Origin: Pseudomonadota bacterium
GTDB lineage: Bacteria; Pseudomonadota; Alphaproteobacteria; Rhodobacterales; Rhodobacteraceae
NCBI GenBank assembly: GCA_038533575.1
Contig: JBCAYL010000001.1
Location: 1,020,226 to 1,084,225, forward strand
Length of the DNA: 64,000 bases
Direction of reading: 5' to 3'
Position numbers and translations under genes: made by a program. The notes below the pieces were generated by a model. The model searched no databases. It was not told the origin of the DNA and saw only the letters and a program-made list of their open reading frames with translations. Positions 51,308-61,170 of the stretch are shown piece by piece; position 1 is the stretch's first letter; each line of letters starts with the position of its first letter.

Positions 51308-52020
51308 GCGATCACGCCACCAAAGCGCCGCTCCCGCGTGCCGTAGCCTGACACCGTCCGCTCGAATTCGTCCGCGGTGAAATCCGGCCAGAGCGTGTCG
51401 ATGAATTCGTACTCCGCATAGGCCGACTGCCAGAGGAGGAAGTTGGAGATCCGCGCCTCGCCACTCGTGCGGATGACGAGATCGGGGTCAGGCAGGAAGC
51501 GCGTGTCGAGGAAGCCCGCGAGGCATTCGGCATCCACGGCCTTGGGATCGAGCCGCCCTTGCGAGACCTCGACCGCCATGCGCCGGGCGGCGCGGGTCAC
51601 CTCGTCGCGCCCGCCGTAATTGATGGCGATGGTGAGATTTAGGCCCTCATTGCCCGCCGTCATCAGCTCGAGATCGTCCATCAACGCCACGAGGCTGTCC
51701 TCGAGGCGGATGCGATCCCCGATGAAGCGGACGCGCACGCCCTGGGCATGGAGCGCGCGCGCCTCGTGGGTGATGTAGCGCCGGAAGAGGCGCATGAGAC
51801 CGGCCACTTCCGTCTGCGTGCGTTTCCAGTTCTCGGTGGAGAAGGCGAAGATCGTCAGGTGCGTGACCCCGATGTCCGGGCAGCGGCGCACGATGTCCTT
51901 CACGCGCCGCGCGCCCACGTGATGGCCCACGAGGCGCGGCCGTCCGCGGCTTTGCGCCCAGCGGCCATTGCCGTCCATGATGCAGGCGACGTGAAACGGG
52001 CTGTCGGTGTCGAGGCTCAC
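51304..52020 (-). CDS. uppS: Isoprenyl transferase (undecaprenyl diphosphate synthase)
   Basis: 238 residues. Catalytic Asp in IMDGNGRWAQSRGRPRLVGH, and SGEARISNFLLWQSAYAE with conserved Arg residues. It extends farnesyl diphosphate to the C55 lipid carrier for cell wall synthesis, and so depends on IPP supply. It lies 4 bases downstream of frr. Confidence 0.96.
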   Translation of the reverse strand: MSLDTDSPFHVACIMDGNGRWAQSRGRPRLVGHHVGARRVKDIVRRCPDIGVTHLTIFAFSTENWKRTQTEVAGLMRLFRRYITHEARALHAQGVRVRFIGDRIRLEDSLVALMDDLELMTAGNEGLNLTIAINYGGRDEVTRAARRMAVEVSQGRLDPKAVDAECLAGFLDTRFLPDPDLVIRTSGEARISNFLLWQSAYAEYEFIDTLWPDFTADEFERTVSGYGTRERRFGGVIA

Positions 52021-52024
52021 CGGA

Positions 52025-52591
52025 TCAGACCTGCATGATCTCGGCTTGCTTGGTGTCGAGCTGCTCGTCCACCCGCTTGATCATCGCGTTGGTCATGTCC
52101 TGGATCTCGCTCTCCCAGAGCTTCTGGTCATCTTCGGCCATGCCGGCGGCCTTGGCCTTCTTGACCTGGTCCATGCCGTCGCGGCGCACGTTGCGGATCG
52201 CGACGCGGGCGCTTTCGGCATATTGCGCGGCGACCTTGGAGAGCTCCTTGCGGCGTTCCTCGTTCAATTCGGGGATCGGCAGCATGATGATGGTGCCGTT
52301 GAGCTGCGGATTGATCCCGAGCCCGCTTTCGCGAATGGCCTTCTCGGCCTTCCCGACGAGCGACTTGTCCCAGATGTTGACCGTGACCATGCGCGGCTCG
52401 GGGACGTTGACCGTCCCGACCTGGTTGATCGGCGTGGGCTGGCCATAGGCGTCCACCATGACGGGCTCGAGCATGGAGGCCGAGGCGCGCCCCGTGCGCA
52501 GCGATGCGAATTCCGTCCGCAGGGAGGCGATGGCGCCATCCATGCGCTTCTGGAGGTCAGCGGTATCTGGTTCGATGATTTCGTCGGACAT
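52025..52591 (-). CDS. frr: Ribosome recycling factor
   Basis: 188 residues with the canonical RRF motifs: [32 protein letters not shown] and [13 protein letters not shown]. It releases ribosomes after termination. It follows pyrH in the conserved pyrH-frr-uppS-cdsA order, with a 123-base gap. Confidence 0.97.
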   Translation of the reverse strand: MSDEIIEPDTADLQKRMDGAIASLRTEFASLRTGRASASMLEPVMVDAYGQPTPINQVGTVNVPEPRMVTVNIWDKSLVGKAEKAIRESGLGINPQLNGTIIMLPIPELNEERRKELSKVAAQYAESARVAIRNVRRDGMDQVKKAKAAGMAEDDQKLWESEIQDMTNAMIKRVDEQLDTKQAEIMQV

Positions 52592-52714
52592 GGCCAGCTG
52601 CTCTTTTCGTCAATTCTGCTTTTGCGGGAGGGTATATCGCGCTTCTTCGCCACTTGTATAGGCGTGGGCTGCGTGGGCGCGGGGCGTTGCACGCGTACCG
52701 CACTGCGCGGGCGC
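52592..52714. promoter_or_regulatory. Intergenic region between pyrH and frr
   Basis: 123 bases, longer than other gaps in this block, with pyrimidine-rich and A+T-richer parts (GGGTATATCGCGCTTC near 52633). A promoter for frr-uppS-cdsA is possible. No terminator is evident. Confidence 0.3.
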
Positions 52715-53449
52715 TCAGCCCTCGACGCGGGTAAAGGTCCCCTGCCCCGCGAGGATCCCGCGGAAGCCGCCGGGCTCGTCGAGCGAGAAGACGATGATCG
52801 GCAGCTTGTTGTCCCGTGCGAGCGCGATGGCGGAGGCATCCATGACGCCGAGGCGCTTCTGCAGCACCTCGTCATAAGTGACCGTGTCAAAGCGCTTGGC
52901 ATCGTCGTGCTTGGCGGGGTCCTTGTCGTAGACGCCGTCGACCTTGGTGCCCTTGAAGATCGCCTGGCAGGACATCTCGTTGGCGCGCAGCGTGGCGGCG
53001 GTGTCGGTCGTGAAATACGGATTGCCGGTGCCGGCGGCAAAGATGCAGACCCGCTTCTTCTCGAGGTGGCGCACGGCGCGGCGGCGGATATAGGGCTCGC
53101 AGACCTGGTCCATGGGAATGGCGGAGATCACGCGGGTGAAGATCCCGAGCTTTTCGAGCGCGGCCTGCATGGCCAGCGCGTTCATGACCGTGGCGAGCAT
53201 CCCCATGTAATCGGCCGTGGTCCGCTCCATACCCTGGGCCGAGCCCTGCAGCCCGCGGAAGATGTTGCCGCCGCCGATCACCATGCAGATCTCCACGCCC
53301 ATGTCGTGGACACCTTTCACCTCCTGCGCGATGCGCTCCACGGTGGGCGGGTGGAGCCCGTAGCCTTGGTCGCCCATGAGCGCCTCGCCGGAGATCTTGA
53401 GAAGGACGCGCTTGAACCGGGGATCGTGGTCGCTGTCGGTTTCGCTCAT
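52715..53449 (-). CDS. pyrH: UMP kinase
   Basis: 244 residues of amino-acid-kinase fold: [24 protein letters not shown], and [16 protein letters not shown]. It phosphorylates UMP to UDP in pyrimidine synthesis. It is divergent from miaA across 82 bases. Confidence 0.97.
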   Translation of the reverse strand: MSETDSDHDPRFKRVLLKISGEALMGDQGYGLHPPTVERIAQEVKGVHDMGVEICMVIGGGNIFRGLQGSAQGMERTTADYMGMLATVMNALAMQAALEKLGIFTRVISAIPMDQVCEPYIRRRAVRHLEKKRVCIFAAGTGNPYFTTDTAATLRANEMSCQAIFKGTKVDGVYDKDPAKHDDAKRFDTVTYDEVLQKRLGVMDASAIALARDNKLPIIVFSLDEPGGFRGILAGQGTFTRVEG

Positions 53450-53531
53450 CGTCGGGCCCCCTTGCTAGCTGCGCGCAACATGTCGAAAAAGGCCCGCGGG
53501 TTCAACGCGGATTTGCCCGCTGCGGCGAGGG

Positions 53532-54431
53532 GTGGAATTGGCTTCTAAGCCTCTGATAAATATTGGGGATCTTGATCCGGCGCGGCACGTGCTCATGGCC
53601 GGTGCGACAGCGAGCGGCAAATCGGCGCTCGCGCTCGAGATCGCGACCGCGCAAGGGCGGCAGATCGTCAACGCTGACGCGCTGCAGGTCTATGCCTGCT
53701 GGCGCGTGCTATCCGCGCGGCCGTCGGCCGCGGACGAGGCCACCGCGGAGCACCGCCTCTACGGGCATGTGCCCCACGACGCGGCCTACTCGGTAGGAGA
53801 GTGGTTGCGCGAGGTGGCCCCGCTTCTCAAGCTAAGCCCGGCACCGGTCATCGTGGGCGGCACGGGGCTCTACTTCCGCGCGCTCACGGAGGGCTTGGCC
53901 GAGATCCCCGCGACACCGCAGGAGATCCGGGCCCGCGCCGATGCGCGCATGGCCTCCGAGGGGCGCGCCGCACTCCTCGCCGAGCTCGACGCGGAGACCG
54001 CCGCGCGGATCGACGTCATGAACCCGGCGCGCGTGCAGCGCGCCTGGGAGGTGCTGGCGGCCACCGGGCGCGGGATCGCTGCCTGGCAACGGGACACGCC
54101 GCCACCGCTCGTCACCCCGCGGGACGCCCACCTGCTCCATCTCGATGCAAGCAAGACCTGGCTCAACCCGCGCATCGAGCAGCGTTTTGACCTCATGATC
54201 GCGGAGGGCGCCCTCGAGGAGGCGCGCGCCATGCTGCCGCATTGGGACCCGGCACGGCCCGCCGCGAAGGCCATCGGCGCGCCGGAGCTCATCGCCCATC
54301 TGCGCGGCACAATGAGCCTCACAGAGGCCCGCGAGGCCGCCATCCTCAGCACCCGCCAATATGCCAAGCGGCAGCGCACATGGTTTCGCGCGCGGATGAA
54401 GGACTGGCGCAGGATAGCGCTGGGAGACTGA
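53532..54431 (+). CDS. miaA: tRNA dimethylallyltransferase MiaA
   Basis: 299 residues from GTG at 53532; TTG at 53538 has a better-spaced GAGGGG, and ATG at 53595 would start right at the P-loop. The P-loop is [11 protein letters not shown], with NADALQVY and [14 protein letters not shown]. The terminal [13 protein letters not shown] motif is present. It transfers dimethylallyl from DMAPP to A37 of tRNAs, linking translation to isoprenoid supply. Confidence 0.93.
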   Translation: MELASKPLINIGDLDPARHVLMAGATASGKSALALEIATAQGRQIVNADALQVYACWRVLSARPSAADEATAEHRLYGHVPHDAAYSVGEWLREVAPLLKLSPAPVIVGGTGLYFRALTEGLAEIPATPQEIRARADARMASEGRAALLAELDAETAARIDVMNPARVQRAWEVLAATGRGIAAWQRDTPPPLVTPRDAHLLHLDASKTWLNPRIEQRFDLMIAEGALEEARAMLPHWDPARPAAKAIGAPELIAHLRGTMSLTEAREAAILSTRQYAKRQRTWFRARMKDWRRIALGD

Positions 54432-54531
54432 TATCTCGCGCGCCCGTCTTTGACCAAACCCCACATTTAGCGGCTTCGCGCGCCTCAATTTTGCCGCTAT
54501 TTCTTCACAAATCGAACACGGACCAACGCCC

Positions 54532-55353
54532 ATGCCGTCCCACGACGAAATCAGCATCACGCCCCTGCCGCAGATTTCTGCGCGCGCGGCCTGGCGCGCT
54601 GAGACGCTTCATGCCAGCGACAGCCACACGCTGATCTGGTTCACAAAGGGCCAGGGGCGCATCACACTGGGTGGCAAGCGCTCGGTCTTTTCCACCAACA
54701 CGATCGTCTACTTGCCAGCCGGCACACCCCACGCCTTCGACGCCAAGCCCGGCCATTTCGGCCAGCTCCTGACTGTGCCGGTGACAGCGGGCGGTGAGCT
54801 GCCCACCGCACCCATCCTCTACAGAGTCCGCGACGTGCTTCAGCACGGCGAGTTCGTGACGCTCTTCGAAGCGCTGCAGCGCGAGCTCACCCGGAAGGAC
54901 ATCGGATCACCGGAGCTCAGGCGGCGCGCGGCCCATCATCACATCGGGCTCATCTCGGTATGGCTCGCGCGGCAGACCAACCAGCTCGAGGTGAGCCAGG
55001 GCTCCGCCTCCGAGGCCCTCGCCAAGCGCTTCACGCAACTCGTGGAACGCGACTATGCCAAGGGCCGCTCCGTCGATGCCCTCGCCAAGGAGCTCGGCGT
55101 CACGCCGACGCACCTCACACGGGCCTGCAAGGCGGCGCTCGGGCATTCGGCACACACCCTGCTCAACGAGCGCGTCATGCACGAGGCCCGCGCCATGCTC
55201 GCGCAGACCTCGCGCCCCGTGGGCCAGATCGCGGAGGGCCTCGGCTTTTCGTCTGCGGCCTATTTCACCCGCGCCTTTCAGAAGCAGACGGGCCGCACGC
55301 CGAGCGATTTTCGCGGCGCCGAGACGCGTGTGCCCTCGCCCCGCCTGAACTGA
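54532..55353 (+). CDS. AraC-family transcriptional regulator
   Basis: 273 residues. An N-terminal cupin-like sensor (FTKGQGRITLGGKR) is followed by a two-helix-turn-helix AraC domain (SVDALAKELGVTPTHLTRAC and IAEGLGFSSAAYFTRAFQKQ). It lies directly upstream of the peptide-type ABC operon on the same strand, making that operon a plausible target. Confidence 0.9.
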   Translation: MPSHDEISITPLPQISARAAWRAETLHASDSHTLIWFTKGQGRITLGGKRSVFSTNTIVYLPAGTPHAFDAKPGHFGQLLTVPVTAGGELPTAPILYRVRDVLQHGEFVTLFEALQRELTRKDIGSPELRRRAAHHHIGLISVWLARQTNQLEVSQGSASEALAKRFTQLVERDYAKGRSVDALAKELGVTPTHLTRACKAALGHSAHTLLNERVMHEARAMLAQTSRPVGQIAEGLGFSSAAYFTRAFQKQTGRTPSDFRGAETRVPSPRLN

Positions 55354-55569
55354 AACTTGGTTGAACCTCGTGTCGAAGTCTGTTTTCGACGCGCGGCGTG
55401 TCGCAATTGTTATACGGATGGGCGAAAGCAGCCGTTGACCTATGATTGCGAATAATGCCGAATGGCATCCACGCGAGGGGAGGTATGTGCCGGGACAGCG
55501 CCGCCGGACGGGTGGCGCAGCGCAGATATCCCCCGTTCTCGAATATTGATGTGTCACAGGGAGATTACG
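55354..55569 (+). promoter_or_regulatory. Leader and operator region of the peptide-type ABC operon
   Basis: 216 bases. An inverted repeat GTCGAA-N7-TTCGAC lies at 55372-55390, the most distinct candidate operator. TTGACC at 55435 could be a -35. GGGAG precedes the binding-protein ATG. Confidence 0.45.
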
Positions 55570-57225
55570 ATGACGCAGACGAACCTGAAGGTGCATCCTG
55601 CAGCGGTGATGTACGCAGAGGAGCACAAAGCGGGCAAGATGGACCGCCGCGAGTTTCTTGCACGCACCACGGCGTTGGGTGTGGCCACCTCGGTTGCCTA
55701 CGGCATGATCGGGGCGACCCCGGCCAAGGCCGCGGCCCACGCCCAGCAGGGCGGCACCATCCGCATGCAGATGGAAGTCCGCGCGCTCAAGGATCCGCGC
55801 ACCTACGACTGGACCCAGATCGCCACCTACACCGCCGGCTGGCTTGAGTACCTCGTCGAATACAATTCCGACGGCTCCTTCGAGCCGATGCTCCTCGAGA
55901 GCTGGGAAGTGAACGAGGACGCCACGCAGTACACGCTCAACGTGCGCCAGGGTGTGACCTGGAACAACGGCGACGCGTTCACCGCCGAAGACGTCGCCCG
56001 CAACATCGCGGGCTGGTGCGAGGCCGATGTGGAGGGCAACTCCATGGCGGGCCGCTTCGCCACGCTCATCGACAGCAATACGAACCGTGCCATCGAAGGC
56101 GCGATCGTGGTCGTGGACGAGAACACCGTGCAACTTAACTTGCCCGCGCCTGACATCACGCTCATCGCCGGCATGGCGGATTATCCGGCGGCCATCGTGC
56201 ATCCGGACACCTCGCTCGAGAGCATCGACAGCCCGATCGGCACCGGCTTCATGCGCCCAGTCGAGCTCGAAGTGGGCGTGCGCGGCATCGTCGAGAAGAA
56301 CCCCGATCACGAGTGGTGGGGCTATGCTGCTGGCAAGGGTGGCTACGTCGACCGCATCGAGTTCATCGATTACGGCACCGACCCGGCCGCGTTCGTCGCA
56401 GCCTTCGAGGCCGAAGAGATCGACATGAACTGGGAGACGGTGGGTGACTTCGTCGACATCCAGACCGGCCTCGGCCTCGTCCAGTCCGACGTCGTCTCGG
56501 GCGCCACGGTCTGCATCCGTCCGAACCAGCTCGCCGAAGTGGACGGCATGCGCCCCTACGCAGACAAGCGCGTGCGTCAGGCCATCGCCATGGCCGTCGA
56601 CAACGCCGTCTGCCTCGAGCTTGGCGTTTCCGGTCTCGGCATCACCGCCGACAACGCCCATGTGGGCCCGGTGCACCCCGAGCACGATCCGTCCGTGACG
56701 CGCATCCCGCACAACCCGGCCCGCGCGGCCGAGCTGATGGCGGAAGCCGGCATGGCCGACTTCGAGCACGAGCTGATCTCCATCGACGACGATTACCGCA
56801 AGAACACCACCGATGCGGTGGCCGCGCAGCTGCGCGATGCGGGCATCAACGTGCGCCGGACGGTCCTGCCCGGCTCCACGTTCTGGAATGACTGGGCCAA
56901 GTACCCGTTCAGCTCCACGAACTGGAACCACCGCCCGCTGGGCACGCAGGTCCTCGGTCTCGCCTATCGCTCCGGCGAGGCGTGGAACGAGAGCGGCTTT
57001 GCGAATGCCGAGTTCGACGCGCTCCTCGCGCAGGCGAATTCCATCGCTGACGCTGACGCGCGCCGCGAGGTCATGGGCCAGCTTCAGGCGATCATGATCG
57101 ACGAAGGCGTCACCATTCAGCCCTACTGGCGGACGCTCACGCGTCACCACCGCGAGGGCATGGTGGGTGTGGACATGCACATCGCCTACCTGCCGCAGGT
57201 CTATAAGTGGGGCTTCGCGGCCTAA
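55570..57225 (+). CDS. Peptide/opine-type ABC transporter substrate-binding protein
   Basis: 551 residues from ATG at 55570 with GGGAG 6 bases upstream. A twin-arginine signal ([20 protein letters not shown]) starts only at residue 24, after a polar extension. The rest is a family-5 binding protein ([29 protein letters not shown]). It should feed the two permeases downstream. Export through Tat is unusual for this family but occurs in Rhodobacteraceae. Confidence 0.9.
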   Translation: MTQTNLKVHPAAVMYAEEHKAGKMDRREFLARTTALGVATSVAYGMIGATPAKAAAHAQQGGTIRMQMEVRALKDPRTYDWTQIATYTAGWLEYLVEYNSDGSFEPMLLESWEVNEDATQYTLNVRQGVTWNNGDAFTAEDVARNIAGWCEADVEGNSMAGRFATLIDSNTNRAIEGAIVVVDENTVQLNLPAPDITLIAGMADYPAAIVHPDTSLESIDSPIGTGFMRPVELEVGVRGIVEKNPDHEWWGYAAGKGGYVDRIEFIDYGTDPAAFVAAFEAEEIDMNWETVGDFVDIQTGLGLVQSDVVSGATVCIRPNQLAEVDGMRPYADKRVRQAIAMAVDNAVCLELGVSGLGITADNAHVGPVHPEHDPSVTRIPHNPARAAELMAEAGMADFEHELISIDDDYRKNTTDAVAAQLRDAGINVRRTVLPGSTFWNDWAKYPFSSTNWNHRPLGTQVLGLAYRSGEAWNESGFANAEFDALLAQANSIADADARREVMGQLQAIMIDEGVTIQPYWRTLTRHHREGMVGVDMHIAYLPQVYKWGFAA

Positions 57226-57242
57226 CGGACCGCTGACAAGAC

Positions 57243-57268
57243 GGGGCCGCCGGGAGACCGGCGGCCCC
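57243..57268 (+). terminator. Strong hairpin between binding-protein and permease genes
   Basis: GGGGCCGCCGG and CCGGCGGCCCC form an 11-bp perfect stem around GAGA, followed by TCTTCC rather than a T run. Such hairpins commonly reduce read-through and stabilise the upstream message, giving more binding protein than permease. Confidence 0.75.
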
Positions 57269-57364
57269 TCTTCCGTGGAGCGTGCCCACGATCCCGGAAA
57301 ACCATGAAAAGAGCGCCCTCCTTTTCCGTGCGAGCGCGGCGCCACAGCCAACACAGGGGCCCTG

Positions 57365-58411
57365 ATGGGTAAGTTCATCCTTCGACGCGCGAGCGTCATG
57401 CTGCTCACGGCGATCTGCCTGACCTACATCGTCTTCTTCCTGACGAACCTCTATCCGAACCTGGAGAAGCTCGCGAAGACGCAGGGCAATTTCCGCATGA
57501 CGGAGGCCGAGGTGCAGAGCTGGCTGGAGCCGCGGGGCTACCTGGAGCCCATGCCGGTGAAGTATCTCGAATGGGCTGGCGTGCTACCGGGCCACATCAC
57601 CGAGCTCGAGGATGGCCGCGTCGTGGGCCGCTGCGTGCGCCCGGGCGTGGAGCCCGAGGACACGCCGGAATATTGCGGGCTTCTGCAGGGCAACTGGGGC
57701 TTCTCCACGGTCTTCAAGGAAGGCGTGGGCGGCATCACCTTCGAGCGGCTGGGCCTCACCGGCTTCCTGATGATGTGGGTCATGATCGTGATGGTCCCCG
57801 GCGCGCTGATCTTCGGCGTGCTGGCGGGGATGCGGGAGGGCTCGCGCACGGACCGGACGCTCTCGACCACCTCCATCGCCTTCACGGCCACGCCGGAATA
57901 CGTCTCGGGCGTGATCTTCATCGCGCTTTTTGCCTCCTCGGCAGGCTTCGGGCGGATTTTCAAGGGCTCCGCCACCTCCGCCATGGACGGCGCGAACTTC
58001 GAGAATTTCTTCCTGCCGGTAATCACCATCGCGCTCTACGGCCTAGGATACATCGCGCGGATGACGCGGGCCTCCATGGCCGAAGTCATGACCGCGCAGT
58101 ACATCCGCACGGCACGGCTCAAAGGCGTGAGCTTCAAGAACATCGTGCTGAAGCACGCACTCAGAAACGCGCTCATCGCGCCCTTCACCGTCATCATGCT
58201 GCAATTCCCATGGCTTTTGAACGGCGTCGTCATCGTGGAGACGCTCTTCAACTACAAAGGCTTCGGCTGGCTCCTCGTGCAGGCGGCGGGCAACAACGAT
58301 ATCGACCTGCTGCTCGCCTGCTCGGTGGTGGCCGTCGTCGTCGTGCTCGTCACGCAGCTCATATCCGATATCGGCTATGTCTATCTCAACCCGCGCATTC
58401 GCGTCGCTTAA
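57365..58411 (+). CDS. ABC transporter permease, DppB type
   Basis: 348 residues with six membrane helices and the EAA-type loop region (YIRTARLKGVSFKNIVLKHA). A large periplasmic insert after helix 1 (about 30-120) contains two cysteines (GRCVRPG and PEYCGLL). It pairs with the downstream permease, 15 bases away. Confidence 0.9.
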   Translation: MGKFILRRASVMLLTAICLTYIVFFLTNLYPNLEKLAKTQGNFRMTEAEVQSWLEPRGYLEPMPVKYLEWAGVLPGHITELEDGRVVGRCVRPGVEPEDTPEYCGLLQGNWGFSTVFKEGVGGITFERLGLTGFLMMWVMIVMVPGALIFGVLAGMREGSRTDRTLSTTSIAFTATPEYVSGVIFIALFASSAGFGRIFKGSATSAMDGANFENFFLPVITIALYGLGYIARMTRASMAEVMTAQYIRTARLKGVSFKNIVLKHALRNALIAPFTVIMLQFPWLLNGVVIVETLFNYKGFGWLLVQAAGNNDIDLLLACSVVAVVVVLVTQLISDIGYVYLNPRIRVA

Positions 58412-58426
58412 CGAGGAGCAGGACCC

Positions 58427-59851
58427 ATGGAAGCACTGACCTGGACCGGCTCCTTCGGAGCGTATCTCAATCCCATCATCTACGCGCTGGGCGTCATCGC
58501 GATCCTGAGCATGGCGTTGCAATTCATCATCCCGATCTTCGTGACCACGAACCGCTCGGGGCTTCTGGCGATGCAGAAGGGCCCGGCGGACTACGCCTCC
58601 ATGGCGTTCCTCGCCTCGGCCACGGGCATCGTGGCCATTGTCGTGCTCTACATGGCCGTGGCGATCGTGGGCCCCTACGGCATCACGGGCATCATCGGCG
58701 AGGTGGGCGCGCGGTTCACGCCTGTCTGGGTCGCGCTTATCGCGACCTTCGCCCTTTCCATCATGTTCAAGAAGCGGCTAGGCCTCTATGGCAAGCTCTT
58801 TGACAGCCCCATCGGCATGGTGGGCCTCGGCCTCGTGCTATTCTGGGTCTTCACCGCGGTCTTCGCCAACCTGATCATGACCTACGACCCCCTCGCGCAA
58901 GAAGTGGTGATGAAGAACGAACCGCCCGGATCGCCCCTGAGCGGTGGCGAGGACGGCGCCTACCCGCACTACCTTCTCGGCGGGGACGCGCTGGCGCGCG
59001 ACGTCTTCTCGCGCATGGTGGCGGGAAGCCAGATCGTCATCACCATCGCGCCGCTCGCGACGCTCTTCGCCTTCATGGTGGGGATCACGCTGGGCCTGCC
59101 CGCGGGCTATTTCGGCGGGGCCTTCGACACGGTGCTGACCTTCGTGGCGAACCTCATCCTGGCCTTCCCGGTGATCCTGCTCTTCTACCTGCTGGTGACA
59201 CCCGAGATCGTGGCCACGGGCCTGCCTACCTACATGGCCATGGTCCTATTCCTCTTCCCGATCCTCTTTCTCGTGGTGCTTTTCAATTCGCGCTATTTCA
59301 CAACGCCAACGAAGCGGAACGTGCTCGTGGCCGGCACGGTGCTGGTCGGCGGGTGGCTCTATCTCTCGCTCATTTCGCAGTTCAACACGCCGGTGGATTT
59401 CATGGGTGTCGCGGACCTCTTCGACGTGCCGGGCGGTATCCTCATCGTTTTCGTCTCGGTGGTCTTCGTGAACTCGCCCACCGTCTTCCGCATCGTGCGG
59501 GGCCTCGCCCTCGACATCCAGACGCGCGACTACGTGGCCGCCGCCACCACGCGCGGTGAGGGGCCGTGGTACATCATGCTCTGGGAAATCCTGCCCAATG
59601 CGCGGGGTCCGCTCATCGTCGATTTCTGCCTGCGCATCGGCTACACGACAATCCTTCTGGGGACCCTGGGCTTCTTCGGCCTGGGCCTGCCGCCGGAAAG
59701 CCCGGACTGGGGGACGACGATCAACGCGGGCCGCCGCCTGCTCAGCGCCTTCCCGCATCCGGCCATCGTGCCCGCCGTGGCGCTTGTGACGCTGGTGCTC
59801 GGCCTCAATCTCCTGGCCGACGGCCTGCGGGAGGAGAGCCTGAAGGACTGA
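58427..59851 (+). CDS. ABC transporter permease, enlarged DppC type
   Basis: 474 residues, against about 300 for ordinary DppC. Roughly 120 extra N-terminal residues carry three hydrophobic helices before the canonical start (SPIGMVGLGLVLFWVFTAVF). There is also an extra hydrophobic segment near residues 265-330. The EAA loop is QTRDYVAAATTRGEGPWYIM. No ATPase gene follows; the next gene is on the other strand. Confidence 0.87.
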   Translation: MEALTWTGSFGAYLNPIIYALGVIAILSMALQFIIPIFVTTNRSGLLAMQKGPADYASMAFLASATGIVAIVVLYMAVAIVGPYGITGIIGEVGARFTPVWVALIATFALSIMFKKRLGLYGKLFDSPIGMVGLGLVLFWVFTAVFANLIMTYDPLAQEVVMKNEPPGSPLSGGEDGAYPHYLLGGDALARDVFSRMVAGSQIVITIAPLATLFAFMVGITLGLPAGYFGGAFDTVLTFVANLILAFPVILLFYLLVTPEIVATGLPTYMAMVLFLFPILFLVVLFNSRYFTTPTKRNVLVAGTVLVGGWLYLSLISQFNTPVDFMGVADLFDVPGGILIVFVSVVFVNSPTVFRIVRGLALDIQTRDYVAAATTRGEGPWYIMLWEILPNARGPLIVDFCLRIGYTTILLGTLGFFGLGLPPESPDWGTTINAGRRLLSAFPHPAIVPAVALVTLVLGLNLLADGLREESLKD

Positions 59852-59892
59852 TGCGCCCCACGCCCCGGCCACCGCGCCGGGGCCTCTGCCTC

Positions 59893-59924
59893 AAAAAACG
59901 AGGTCCCGGGTCGTAGCCCGGGAC
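59893..59924 (-). terminator. Rho-independent terminator of the lytic transglycosylase gene
   Basis: Read leftward, GTCCCGGG (59924-59917) pairs with CCCGGGAC (59910-59903) around a 6-base loop, then CTCG and TTTTTT. A second G+C-rich hairpin (59862-59883) nearby may serve the rightward ABC operon. Confidence 0.85.
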
Positions 59925-59939
59925 GCGCCGCGCGTGAGG

Positions 59940-60533
59940 CTAGGATCCCAAGATGATCCGCACGTAGTTCTGCGTTTCCTTAAAGGGCGGGACCCCGCCG
60001 TACTCCTCCACGCGATGCGGGCCGGCATTGTAGGCTGCGAGCGCCAGGCGCCATGACCGGAACCTGCGGTACTGCTCCGCGAGATACCGCGCGCCGCCCT
60101 CGAGATTCTGCCGCGGATCGTTTGGATCGACGCGCAGGTAACGCGCCGTGGCGGGCATGAGCTGAGCGAGGCCCATGGCCCCCTTGTGCGAGCGCGCCCG
60201 CGCATTCCAGCCGCTTTCCTGCTGCACGAGCCTGAGGAAGAGATCCTCGGGGATGCCGTGCTGGCGCGCCGCGCGCCGGGCCATCTCGAGATAGGGGCCG
60301 TTATAGCGGCCCTCGTAGCGCGGCACGTTGGCGAGGGAGGGTGTCTCGAAGGCCCGGGGCGTGAGCCGCACCGAGCTCGAGTATTGCGAGGCCGCCCTGT
60401 TATCGAGCACGTCGAGCTGGCTCTGGAATATCGACTTCCGGCTTTTCGTCGAAGTGGTCTGCGCCACGGCAGCAGAGGCCGCCAAGGCACTGGCAGCCAT
60501 CATCAATCCCAGCTGTGACAGCAGCCGTCCCAT
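59940..60533 (-). CDS. Lytic transglycosylase (SLT domain)
   Basis: 197 residues. A Sec signal ([16 protein letters not shown]) is followed by a linker and an SLT lysozyme-like domain with catalytic Glu in [14 protein letters not shown], then [13 protein letters not shown] and [15 protein letters not shown]. It cleaves peptidoglycan in the periplasm. It appears monocistronic, with its own terminator. Confidence 0.92.
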   Translation of the reverse strand: MGRLLSQLGLMMAASALAASAAVAQTTSTKSRKSIFQSQLDVLDNRAASQYSSSVRLTPRAFETPSLANVPRYEGRYNGPYLEMARRAARQHGIPEDLFLRLVQQESGWNARARSHKGAMGLAQLMPATARYLRVDPNDPRQNLEGGARYLAEQYRRFRSWRLALAAYNAGPHRVEEYGGVPPFKETQNYVRIILGS

Positions 60534-60647
60534 GGGCGGAACCTATAGCGAAGACGCCGCAAAAAGCCACGCTTAATGGACATTCAGGGCTCGTTAACGA
60601 ATACATGAATGAATTGAGGAAAATCAGCGAGATTCGAAGGAGGACCC

Positions 60648-61163
60648 ATGGCGGGCTCTGTGAACAAAGTGATCATCGTCGGCAATCTGGGCCAGGACCC
60701 GGAGGTGCGCAGCTTCCAGAACGGCGGCAAGGTCTGCAACCTGAGCGTGGCGACGTCGGAGAACTGGAAAGACCGCAACACGGGCGAGCGCCGCGAAAAG
60801 ACGGAATGGCACCGCGTGGCGATCTTCAACGAGGGCCTCGTGCGCATCGCCGAGCAGTACCTGCGCAAGGGCTCCAAAGTCTATCTCGAGGGTCAGCTCG
60901 AGACCCGCAAGTGGCAGGACCAGAACGGGCAGGACCGGTACTCCACCGAGGTCGTGCTGCGCAACTACACCGGCAACCTCACCATGCTCGACGGCCGCAA
61001 TGAAGGCGGCGGCGCGAGCATGGGCGGCGGCGGTGGCGGCTATGTCCGCGACGATCGCGGATCGGGCGGCGGCTATGGCGGCGGCGACCAACGCGGCGGT
61101 GGCGGCGGCGGCTACAGCGCCCCTGCCCCGGCAGCCGATCTCGACGACGAGATCCCGTTCTAG
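60648..61163 (+). CDS. ssb: Single-stranded DNA-binding protein
   Basis: 171 residues with GAAGGAGG upstream. OB fold ([43 protein letters not shown]), a glycine-rich linker (about 115-160), and the acidic tip DDEIPF that binds partner proteins. A palindrome TCGTTAACGA lies in the leader. Confidence 0.97.
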   Translation: MAGSVNKVIIVGNLGQDPEVRSFQNGGKVCNLSVATSENWKDRNTGERREKTEWHRVAIFNEGLVRIAEQYLRKGSKVYLEGQLETRKWQDQNGQDRYSTEVVLRNYTGNLTMLDGRNEGGGASMGGGGGGYVRDDRGSGGGYGGGDQRGGGGGGYSAPAPAADLDDEIPF

Positions 61164-61170
61164 ATGACGC

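Noticed and set aside
54907-57408. 833-residue leftward open frame
   Set aside because: Antisense to the AraC gene and the binding-protein gene, both of which have clear motifs.
60539-60553. Possible SOS box upstream of ssb (GAAC-N7-GAAG)
   Set aside because: One base off the consensus and 95 bases from the start; too weak to call, though ssb is SOS-regulated in some bacteria.
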